Source of the DNA: JACDBZ01 sp036262075
GTDB taxonomy: Bacteria > Chloroflexota > Limnocylindria > QHBO01
Assembly: GCA_036262075.1 (NCBI GenBank)
Contig: DATAJO010000030.1
Coordinates: 62,001 to 126,000, forward strand
Length of the DNA stretch: 64,000 nucleotides
Direction: 5' to 3'
This document shows positions 34,335-42,431 of the stretch, in pieces (position 1 is the stretch's first letter; each line of letters begins with the position of its first letter). The position numbers and the translations under genes were made by a program. Under the pieces are notes generated by a model. That model was given only the letters and a program-made list of their open reading frames with translations, was not told where the DNA came from and ran no database searches.

Positions 34335-34411
34335 GTTCGGCGTTCCATGGGCCGGCGCACAGACTCGTTGCGCTGGACCCCCGACTCCATCGGCTTGTCG
34401 GCGAGGTCGGG

Positions 34412-34840
34412 CTAGGCCATCACGCCGATGATCGCGCCCGCGATGGTCAGGCCGATGACGTGGTAGCTGGCGTCGATGAGCCCCCAGGTGAACGGCTGCG
34501 GCTTCTTGAACTCGAAGGCCGCGGTGGTGATGAGCAGCGGCAGCTCGAGGCCGATGCCGACCAGCAGCCCCAGCACGATCCCGCCGCCCATGTCGCTCAC
34601 CCCGACCGCCTTTGCGAGCAGCGCGAGCGCGGTCACCATGACCAGGCAGGTGACGAGGGGCACGACGTAGAAGACGTTCGTCGACATCGTGCCGCTCGTG
34701 GGCGATTCGTACGCGGCGGCCTTCATCCAGGCCCTGCCGAGGGGCGTCGCCGGCGCGAACCACAGCGCGCCGAGCGCGAAGTAGACGACGGTGCCGATGA
34801 CGACCGCGAGCCAGTTGACGCCACCCAGGTCGATGGACAC
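34412..34840 (-). CDS. DUF1761 membrane protein
   Basis: 142 residues, four hydrophobic helices. VNWLAVVIGTVVYFALGALWFAP at the N-terminus and the late ITTAAFEFKKPQPFTWGLIDASYHVIGL segment are the DUF1761 signature. Function unknown. ATG at 34840 with GGAGG upstream. It is the last gene of ordinary high-GC composition before the defence island. Confidence 0.82.
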   Translation of the reverse strand: MSIDLGGVNWLAVVIGTVVYFALGALWFAPATPLGRAWMKAAAYESPTSGTMSTNVFYVVPLVTCLVMVTALALLAKAVGVSDMGGGIVLGLLVGIGLELPLLITTAAFEFKKPQPFTWGLIDASYHVIGLTIAGAIIGVMA

Positions 34841-34931
34841 GTCACACCTCCGTTGCCGGGCCGGCGCTCAGGGTCCGGCCCCGCGCGCACTCTACTCCCC
34901 CACCTCCCCGATGCGAACCTGGCTTCGAGGT

Positions 34932-35699
34932 TCATTCGGTCCGCCTCGGCGGAATGCTCGATTGCTGAACCGTCTCGGCGATGAGCTCCGCGTAGGCGTA
35001 AGGGCCGGTGCGGGTCGATCGACTGGCACCGCCGGGATGGAGACCGACAACCCAAGAACGTCCTTCGATAACGCCTGTCGCCAGCAACGGCCGATCGGCC
35101 GGCGTCAAGGCCTCGAGCTCGGCCGGCTTGTTGCGCGCCGACCACCAGTACCACGGCCCGCACACTAGCACCACCACGGCGGGGTCGAGCATCTCGACTT
35201 GGGCCATCAGGAGGTCGGCGACGTGCTCGTCCTGCGCCTCCTTCAGCGCTCCGGTCGGGTAGCTCTTGGGTCGATCATGGCCGAGCGGGTACAGGTTGCC
35301 CCAGGCGTAGCGCCCGTACCACGGGAGCGAGCCGTCCGGGACGAGGCGGTCCACCAGGGCGTGGCTGAAGAGCCAGAAGGTCGAGCCGCGGCGTTTGCCA
35401 ACCTCGAGTACCGGCGCGATGGGCTCGGGCGCATCCGCGTGCCAAGCGCGCGTGCCATGGATGATCCGTTCGCGTCCGTCGGCATTCCTCGCCTCGCTGG
35501 CGTGCCAGCGTGCGCTGCACTCGTCAGGGTCCCACCCGTCGAGGGCTTGACCGAGTATGAAGACGCCGCCCGGGCGGTAGGCGCTGCCGACGTGGGGCCA
35601 CATGGACGCGATGGGTCGCGGCCCGATCTCATCGGCGCGCTCGCCGACGTCGGCCAAGAGGCGATCAAAGGCGGCCAGCGCCCGTTCCTCGGCGCTCAT
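34932..35699 (-). CDS. Hypothetical protein, possible uracil-DNA-glycosylase fold
   Basis: 255 residues, no sure family. Blocks VFILGQALDGWDP (about 46-58), GRYAWGNLYPLG, VVVLVCGPWYWW and the late VVGLHPGGASRS are arranged like the active-site loops of the uracil-glycosylase superfamily (strand-G-Q, aromatic-N, strand-CG, HPS-like), but the similarity is by eye only. Its ATG at 35699 overlaps the stop of the DUF6308-like gene by 4 bases, so the two are a coupled pair at the left edge of the defence island. Confidence 0.45.
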   Translation of the reverse strand: MSAEERALAAFDRLLADVGERADEIGPRPIASMWPHVGSAYRPGGVFILGQALDGWDPDECSARWHASEARNADGRERIIHGTRAWHADAPEPIAPVLEVGKRRGSTFWLFSHALVDRLVPDGSLPWYGRYAWGNLYPLGHDRPKSYPTGALKEAQDEHVADLLMAQVEMLDPAVVVLVCGPWYWWSARNKPAELEALTPADRPLLATGVIEGRSWVVGLHPGGASRSTRTGPYAYAELIAETVQQSSIPPRRTE

Positions 35700-36385
35700 G
35701 TGCTCACCGGACGGATGCGGTGCTCCCAGTCCTTCAGCCCAGGCGCGATGCCGGCCGTCGGATGCGAGGACCAGAGCAGGGCATCGAGGATACGGACCAG
35801 CGAGCGCTCGTAGCGATCGGGGTGGTCCGCGAGCTCGCGCTGGATGGCGGTCAGCGAGGTGAGATTGGCGCGGCCCTGCTCGCGGAGGTGGATCAGCAGC
35901 CGGGAGGGACGCGACACGAAGCCCAAACCGCCGATGAGGTCGACAACGAGCGAGTCGAGCACCGGGAACAGCCGCGGCCGCTTCAAGTGCAGCACCTTGG
36001 TCGCCACGGACAGACGCCGGTATGGGCCGACCGACGCCTCGATGGCCGCAGCAAGCAGAACAGGGCCGCCGACTGCCTGCCAGGTCTCGTCGTCGGTAGC
36101 GATCAGATCCCAGGCAGGATCGATGGCGCCAAGCCAGGGCAGGTGGGCAGCGCCGGTCAGCGCCTCCCACGCTGAGTGTGGCGAGCGCGCGCGCATCGTT
36201 TGGTTGATGGCACGGATGTCGTCGGAGGTGATTCGGTCGGGCTCGCCCTTGCCGGCCTGAGCGTCGTAGGAATTAGCTGCGACCGAGCTGGCATCGGTAC
36301 TGAAGAAGTGAAGCGCCAGCGTCGCTGGCTCTTCGATGACCAGGCGAGGTCCTCGGTCCAGGCGCTCGATGACGATCGGATCCAT
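35696..36385 (-). CDS. DUF6308-like protein
   Basis: 229 residues. RITSDDIRAINQTMRARSPHSAWEAL, WLGAIDPAWDLIATDD and the block VATKVLHLKRPRLFPVLDS resemble DUF6308 proteins, which keep a conserved HLKRP-LxPxxDS segment. Function unknown. ATG 36385 is supported by GGGAGG 8 bases upstream. It is coupled to the downstream gene by a 4-base overlap. Confidence 0.6.
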   Translation of the reverse strand: MDPIVIERLDRGPRLVIEEPATLALHFFSTDASSVAANSYDAQAGKGEPDRITSDDIRAINQTMRARSPHSAWEALTGAAHLPWLGAIDPAWDLIATDDETWQAVGGPVLLAAAIEASVGPYRRLSVATKVLHLKRPRLFPVLDSLVVDLIGGLGFVSRPSRLLIHLREQGRANLTSLTAIQRELADHPDRYERSLVRILDALLWSSHPTAGIAPGLKDWEHRIRPVST

Positions 36386-36497
36386 GATGTCCCTCCCTTG
36401 CGCAGGCACTGTAGCCGGGCGGGACCCGAGAGACGAGGAGTTGACCGAAGCGGCTCAACGATCGGCGGTGGGCACCAGTGGCAGCGCGACCAGACGC

Positions 36498-39400
36498 CTA
36501 GCGATCGTTGATATCGACGATGCGGTAATCCACACCGTCAACCGACACTGACTCACCGACCTTTCGGCCGATGAATGCGTGACCAAGATCGGAGTGCGAC
36601 GAAATCCCTTCGCGCCAGATGTTGCCAGGCTCGATCCAGCCATCGCTGGTCGCGCGAATCACGAGGCTGCTTGAGATCTTGGTTGTGACCCGATCGCCTT
36701 TGGGATCTTCCAGCGTGACGACCGAACCATCCGCTACCCGTGCGGTCGCACGCCGGCGCGCATCTGCCAGCTCACGGCGACGAGCGAGCAGTTTGTGCAA
36801 CCGTTCGAAGTACTCGCCTGGCGGCAAGCGATTGCGGAGCATTTCAAGTGCTTGGCGCTCTTCGTTGACCCGCACGAGCTCCTGCTCATGTTGAGGACCC
36901 CATGCGCTTCCGGGTACATCCTCCGTTTCCTCAACCGATGGAGCGGCCTCTAGCGAACCCTCAACCGGTAACGGCGTATCGCTGGGGGGTGCGGTTGCTG
37001 GCCCGGACAGTCCCGCCTCGTCGCTGCCGTGAATCGCTGGTAACCCCGGTGGCGGTAGCTTCGGTGATGACAACGGCGCTTCAATAGCCGACCGACCTTC
37101 AACCGTCGGTGCCGCCGATGATCCGGCAGGAATTGATCGCATGCGAGAGGCATTGGTTCGTTTGCGGATGGCAGTCGGCTGTGGCTTGCGCTGAGCGCGA
37201 GCTTGCTGAACGGCGGATCGAAGCACTGCGACGATTCGAGCGCCTCGTCGCTGGAAGCCGAGCTCAGCCATTGCTTCGGAAATGACTTCGTCTTCCGTTC
37301 GCAGGAGATCATCGGACTCAATCCAATCGACGATGTGGATTAGTTGGTGGCCCCAGTATTCGTCGATCTTCCGGCCTCGTGGCACATTCGGCCGAGGCCC
37401 GCGCGTCCCGGGCGCACCGTCCGGCTCGCCTTCCGCCGATTCGGCCTCATCGACATCAACGATTTCGGCCAGCGCCGGAACTGGATCCCCTCGGACCGCC
37501 GCCTCGTACGCGGCAAGGACTTTTGCGACTGCTTCGCCCTTCCGATGGAACCACTCGTTGGACCAGATGCGGTGGAAGCGCCATCCGAGCGTTTCCAGTT
37601 GCTGCTGCCTGAGGCGATCCCGGTCTCGAGCCGTCTCCGAGGCGTGATACGTGGCTCCGTCACACTCGATGGCGAGTACAAACTCATGTGGCCTCTCCGG
37701 ATGCCGCACGGCAAAGTCGATCCGGTAGCCAGACACGCCGTGTTGCGGCACCAGCTGGAGGCCGTACTTCGTCAGTGTGTCGCGAACATCGACCTCGAAA
37801 GGATTCAGTTGAGGGGCCGCCGGCGTGCGTTCGCCGAGATTCGCGCCCTGTGACGCCACGAACACCACGTAGTTCCGAAGGAGCTGCATGCCCCTGGAGG
37901 TGAGGCGCTCGGGGTCCAGATCGGCGGCCGAGAAGGACGTTACGAGGGTGAGGCGGCGCTTCGCACGCGTCACCGCAACGTTCAATCGGCGTTCCCCGCC
38001 CTCGGTGAGCAGCGGGCCAAATCGGTACACCATCTCGCCCCGACTGTTCTTGCCATAACCGATCGTGAGGATGATCGCGTCGCGTTCATCTCCCTGAACG
38101 CGCTCCAGGTTCTTCACGAAGAACGGTTCATCCCGGTCCTCGTCGAAGAATGTGTCTAGCTCCGGATGGGAGCGCAAGCGCGCCCGCAGCGCCTCATCGA
38201 CTCGCAGCGCGTGTTTGATTCCCATAGCGATCACCCCGAGGGACTCCGTCGGTCGTTCTCGCGCGTGCCGGAGGATGAGATCAACCACGGCGTCGACTTC
38301 CGCCGATGGGCTGTTCGTGTCAGAGCCTGGTTGCCACGGGACCTCGAGGTGTGCGAGCGTCTCAGCTCCCCCAACGCCGGGGAAGGTCGTCAGGAGGCGG
38401 TCATACAGATAGGCGTTAGAGAACGCGATGAGGCGCTCGTCGCGGCTGCGGTAGTGCCACTGCAGCATCCGGACTGGGAACAGCCCACTCAGCGCATCGA
38501 GAATCGACTCGAAGCCCTGTGTTCCGGCCAACTCCCGAGTTGACTCGTCCTCGACCGACTCGTCCTCGTCAACATCGGTGTCGCCATCGGATGCGAAGAA
38601 GCGCGTCGGAGGAAGCTGCCGCTCGTCGCCGGCCACGACGAGCTGACGTCCGCGCAGGATCGAGGTCGCTGCGTCCGCCGGAGTGACCTGCGAGGCCTCA
38701 TCGAACACGACCACATCGAACATCGGCCGCGCCGGGAGAAGCTGGCTCACCATCAACGGGCTCATCGCCCAGCACGGCTTCAGCGCAAGAAGTACGTCCG
38801 CCGCGGCGTGAACCAGCGAACGGACCGGCATGTGCTTCCGCTGGAGTGCTGCCTGTCGGTGGACTAGCTGAGCCTGATCTGGGTGCTCGTCGCGAGACGC
38901 CGTCGCGCGCTCCGCGGCAATACGGCGGATCCGATCGGAGGTGGTACGTAAGTGCTCGCGGTCAAGCAGCTGAAACTCGGCAACCGCCCGGTCGAGGCCG
39001 TCTCCGCCAATTCGTGTCAATGCCGGATCGGCAAGGACGAGGTGGTCGAACAAGGAGGTAAGCCAAACCGTTTCGAGAGCGGTCCGCGCCCCGCCTTCCG
39101 GTCGATCGACCAGTTCCTGCAGCAGATGCCTGAGTCCAGCGGCTTCGAGCTCAGCCCTAAGGCGGCGGATTTCCGGCAGTTTGGCGAGCGTTTCCCGATC
39201 CTCATAGAGACGATCGAGATCACCGAGGATCGTCTCCCACGAGTCATCCGCGACCGTCCGGCCGACCATGCTTTGCAGCCGCTGGAGCTTCTGCGCGGTG
39301 CGGTGCAGGCGCTCTGCGACCTGAGTTAACGCGCGTGGTGCAAGAGGCAAGCCATTCCCGATCGCGGTCCAGGATTGGGCGGTCGCCAACGCATACCGCG

Positions 39401-41186
39401 CCTGTTCGTGGAGCTGTGCATCTGACGATGAGCGGGTAGCACGGTCGCGAAGTGCCTGCCGAGAACTACGGTATTGGGTCGAGAAGAGAGAGGCAGCGAG
39501 CCGTCGTAGTGGATTCGCGACCGCTTCACGGGTAGCCTCCACCAGCTCGGAGAGGGGAAGCTCGTAGACGCTCGCGTCAAATACGCTGGCGACTTGGGCA
39601 GCCCTCTCCCAGGCCTCTAGCGCACGCTGCGCCTGGCCGAAATCCTCCGGCGCGGCAATCTGGGTTTCATCCGCCGCCTCGTCGAGCGCTTCGACGAGGT
39701 CTGGAATGTCCTCGCGCCTCAACTCCTCAAGTAGAGCAAACGCTTCGGTCGCATGCTCGCGATCCGCTATTGGCGAACGAGCCCACGGTGCCGTGGAAGT
39801 TCCGATGCCGATCCCGCCGAGTTGCTCATACCCGTCTAAGTTGGCCAAGGCTTCGCTCAGCACATCACCGTGTAGCCTCTCGAGCGTCGGCGGAGCGAAC
39901 TTAGTGCGGTACTGCTGACCCTGCCGCCCGACAAGTTCCGCCAGTACCTCATAGAACGACACATCCCATGGCTCACGCTTCTCGTGCAGCGCCCGGGCGT
40001 TCTCGTTCAACGCGGCGCGCCGTTGTTCCAACCGCCGCTCCTCGGCTGAGCTCTCGACGCGGGGGGTCTGGCGGCTGGCATATAGCGCACGCCCGATCTC
40101 CTGTGCAAAGGCCTTTCGCGTGCCGACTTGATGGAGATCCAGGACGAGATTGCTCAATTCGGCGCCGTAAAGGCGCTTGAGCACGGCGTCGATGGCCGCG
40201 CGCTTTTCCGCAACGAATAGCACGGACTTTCCGCGCGCGATGAGTGTGCCGACTAGGTTCGCGATCGACTGGCTCTTCCCAGTTCCCGGGGGACCCCGCA
40301 CGATCAGGTGCTGACCAGCAACGACTGCGTTGATGGCGTGAATCTGCGTCGAGTCGGCGTCCAGCACCAGGAACTCATCCGCCGGTGGGGGTTCAGGCGA
40401 TGGGACAGCGTCGGGCGAGGGGCCGGCCGACTGGACGGTTTGCCGAGCAGTCGAGTCGCCGGCGATGGCCGCAATCAAGTCGTGAGCAACGAGCTCTTCA
40501 GTGGCATTCTCAAGGTCGCGAACCATCGGCAGCTTCGCGTACGAGAAATTGGCGAGGACGAATCGCTCCCCGACCATGAATCCCGGAACGCGTCGAGCCT
40601 GTTCCCGAACCCAGTCTGTCACTGCGACGACCTCCCATGCCTCGTCGATCGGGCCATCGACGACGTCCATGACTCCGTCGGGATCGATCTCACATCGGTA
40701 CTCGACTTTGAGCAGGTGGAGAAGCGTCGGATTTAGCTCGGGCTCTGCAGACGCGGTCAGGCGGAAGTCGTCCATGGCCGCGCCCATTGGGCTGAGCTCG
40801 GCAGGGATCAGGAGGACCGGCGCTGCCGGTGCCCACGGACGATCATGAGTCCAGGTCGCGATTCCGCAGGCCACGTGGAGTGTGTCGATTCCACGTTCCT
40901 CGAAGTTCTCGCGTGCCTTCCGATGAATGGTGCGAGCCCGGCGGACGGCGTCCTTACGCCCTTCCTCTGTCGGAAAGAGCCGCGCCAAGCTGACTGAGCG
41001 CCCTTTGATGAGGGCTTCCATAGCCGCTGGCTCGGCGTCGTCGAGCGATAGCGTTCCGGCTTTCAGGTCACGATAGTTGATGAGATTGTTGCGGCCTCCG
41101 AGGTCGATCAGCTCGGAGACCCAATCCCGAACGACGCGGTCGACCAGGAGTGCTCGTGACACGTTGTCATGCGTAACATCAGACAT
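36498..41186 (-). CDS. hhe: DUF4011-helicase-Vsr nuclease defence protein (Hhe type) with DUF3320 and Gre-factor-like C-terminus
   Basis: 1562 residues. About 15-215 is DUF4011 (VSELIDLGGRNNLINYRDL); the SF1 helicase has Walker A GPPGTGKSQ near 298-306, DEAS near 828 and the late motif LNVAVTRAKRRLTLV; about 1150-1230 is a Vsr/DUF559-like nuclease (YRIDFAVRHPERP, LAIECDGATYHASE, LGWRFHRIWSNEW); about 1270-1325 is DUF3320-like. DUF4011-helicase-Vsr proteins protect against phage as single genes (Hhe). Unusually the end has a coiled coil (about 1425-1475) and a GreA/GreB C-terminal-like domain (about 1480-1562: VTLEDPKGD, ISSHSDLGHAFIGRKVGESV). Lower GC than the flanks. Confidence 0.88.
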   Translation of the reverse strand: MSDVTHDNVSRALLVDRVVRDWVSELIDLGGRNNLINYRDLKAGTLSLDDAEPAAMEALIKGRSVSLARLFPTEEGRKDAVRRARTIHRKARENFEERGIDTLHVACGIATWTHDRPWAPAAPVLLIPAELSPMGAAMDDFRLTASAEPELNPTLLHLLKVEYRCEIDPDGVMDVVDGPIDEAWEVVAVTDWVREQARRVPGFMVGERFVLANFSYAKLPMVRDLENATEELVAHDLIAAIAGDSTARQTVQSAGPSPDAVPSPEPPPADEFLVLDADSTQIHAINAVVAGQHLIVRGPPGTGKSQSIANLVGTLIARGKSVLFVAEKRAAIDAVLKRLYGAELSNLVLDLHQVGTRKAFAQEIGRALYASRQTPRVESSAEERRLEQRRAALNENARALHEKREPWDVSFYEVLAELVGRQGQQYRTKFAPPTLERLHGDVLSEALANLDGYEQLGGIGIGTSTAPWARSPIADREHATEAFALLEELRREDIPDLVEALDEAADETQIAAPEDFGQAQRALEAWERAAQVASVFDASVYELPLSELVEATREAVANPLRRLAASLFSTQYRSSRQALRDRATRSSSDAQLHEQARYALATAQSWTAIGNGLPLAPRALTQVAERLHRTAQKLQRLQSMVGRTVADDSWETILGDLDRLYEDRETLAKLPEIRRLRAELEAAGLRHLLQELVDRPEGGARTALETVWLTSLFDHLVLADPALTRIGGDGLDRAVAEFQLLDREHLRTTSDRIRRIAAERATASRDEHPDQAQLVHRQAALQRKHMPVRSLVHAAADVLLALKPCWAMSPLMVSQLLPARPMFDVVVFDEASQVTPADAATSILRGRQLVVAGDERQLPPTRFFASDGDTDVDEDESVEDESTRELAGTQGFESILDALSGLFPVRMLQWHYRSRDERLIAFSNAYLYDRLLTTFPGVGGAETLAHLEVPWQPGSDTNSPSAEVDAVVDLILRHARERPTESLGVIAMGIKHALRVDEALRARLRSHPELDTFFDEDRDEPFFVKNLERVQGDERDAIILTIGYGKNSRGEMVYRFGPLLTEGGERRLNVAVTRAKRRLTLVTSFSAADLDPERLTSRGMQLLRNYVVFVASQGANLGERTPAAPQLNPFEVDVRDTLTKYGLQLVPQHGVSGYRIDFAVRHPERPHEFVLAIECDGATYHASETARDRDRLRQQQLETLGWRFHRIWSNEWFHRKGEAVAKVLAAYEAAVRGDPVPALAEIVDVDEAESAEGEPDGAPGTRGPRPNVPRGRKIDEYWGHQLIHIVDWIESDDLLRTEDEVISEAMAELGFQRRGARIVAVLRSAVQQARAQRKPQPTAIRKRTNASRMRSIPAGSSAAPTVEGRSAIEAPLSSPKLPPPGLPAIHGSDEAGLSGPATAPPSDTPLPVEGSLEAAPSVEETEDVPGSAWGPQHEQELVRVNEERQALEMLRNRLPPGEYFERLHKLLARRRELADARRRATARVADGSVVTLEDPKGDRVTTKISSSLVIRATSDGWIEPGNIWREGISSHSDLGHAFIGRKVGESVSVDGVDYRIVDINDR

Positions 41187-41321
41187 TATCAGTGGCTGCG
41201 CTCAGCTTCGCCAAGAAGCGATCCTGGTCTCTGGTTCGCATACGACATGGTTAGAGTCGATGTACTCGCCAGCGGCGATGCCAGGCTAGCGCTCAATGTG
41301 CCTAGGGCTTCGCTGCGACGC

Positions 41322-41912
41322 TCAGGGTAGCCATACGACGTTATCACGGGCTTCGATCTGAGCCACACCGTTGTAGCTGCTGACGTACCCCCTCACGCAT
41401 GCGAATCGGCCGGCGAACATCTCCTCCGGCGGTCGCGCATAGAGGTCTCGATACTCCGGCCAAATGACAATCGTGAAATGGTGATCGGGATACGCCGCGT
41501 CGAGGTTCAGGAAGGTCGGCCCGCCTGTGAGATACGTCGGCGAAACGACTGTGCCGCAGACCGTTGCCGTCTGACCGACCTTCGCCGCGGCATCGTATGA
41601 GCCGATTGCGCCCGCAGGCATGACCGGGCCGGCAGGCGTAGGAGCGACGGTGGGCTGAGCCGTCGGAGTCTGAGGCTGAGTCGGCTGTTGCGTGGGGGCT
41701 GGCGTGACCTTCGAGGTCGGGCGGACGGTTGGTCGGGGTGTTGGGCGGCCGGTTGGTGACGCAGTCGCCCGGGCTGAATCGGTGGGCGGTGGAGTCGTCC
41801 GGAACGATGCAGTCTGGTCAGCACCTGCAACGGAAGCCTGACCGCCACATGCCGAGAGGAGCGCAATGACCATGGCAGCCCGAAGAAGGGCAGCGAAGCG
41901 GGCAGCAATCAT
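41322..41912 (-). CDS. Lipoprotein with OB-fold domain
   Basis: 196 residues. Lipobox ALLSAC (Cys22), a Thr/Pro-rich linker (about 35-95, TPRPTVRPTSKVTPAPTQQP), then an OB-fold (about 105-196): VGQTATVCGTVVSPTYL, PTFLNLDAAYPDHHFTIVIW, FACVRGYVSSYNGVAQIEA. This domain is common in secreted nucleases and lipoproteins (YhcR/thermonuclease-associated OB). It would be on the outer membrane face. It sits alone inside the defence island, and a link to defence is not shown. Confidence 0.7.
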   Translation of the reverse strand: MIAARFAALLRAAMVIALLSACGGQASVAGADQTASFRTTPPPTDSARATASPTGRPTPRPTVRPTSKVTPAPTQQPTQPQTPTAQPTVAPTPAGPVMPAGAIGSYDAAAKVGQTATVCGTVVSPTYLTGGPTFLNLDAAYPDHHFTIVIWPEYRDLYARPPEEMFAGRFACVRGYVSSYNGVAQIEARDNVVWLP

Positions 41913-42431
41913 CTCACCCCTGATAGAAAGGAACTAGCCGATCAAGCCTTGGGGACCCGCCGGATTGTAGGCTCTGGGAGACACGTTCTACTGGCTTGAT
42001 GCGCAGTCGGCAGATGACCAACGTTGCGGCTCACCCTCGGCTGGATTGGCTGCGAGAGCTGGAGCACAGCCAGTGTCCGCTCGCCGAAAGGCCGATCGCG
42101 GCCACCGATGCCACCGCCAGTAAAGGGACGCGTGACCACCAAAGAGGCCGGAACCCGTACTCCCATCACTTGACGGCGGAGGGAGAGCTCTTCTCACCGC
42201 ATGGGTCGCATGGTCGCGAGTTCGTGCGTTCGATCGCGGGGCGACGACGGAGCATTGGATCGATTATCCGTAGCTCCCGCGATTGCCCGGTGAGTTTACG
42301 TCGCGGCTTCATCGGTCCAGGCGACTCCATTGCCGTCGAGCGCCGCACGTGCTGACGAAGTAGTTGGTAGGGGTGCGAACAATCCGAGAGGACGGGAGCA
42401 CTCGAGGCGTGCGGCCGCCGACATGAAAACC
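41913..42431. other. Gene-free interval of about 520 bases
   Basis: Several short open frames exist on both strands, but none has a ribosome site, domain or codon pattern I trust. Composition is that of the island. It may hold promoter sequence for the lipoprotein gene or decayed sequence; I see no repeat or RNA gene in it. Confidence 0.5.

Noticed and set aside
41996..42355. Small + strand gene in the gap before mod
   Set aside because: No ribosome site, no domain, competing frames on the other strand and composition without coding bias.
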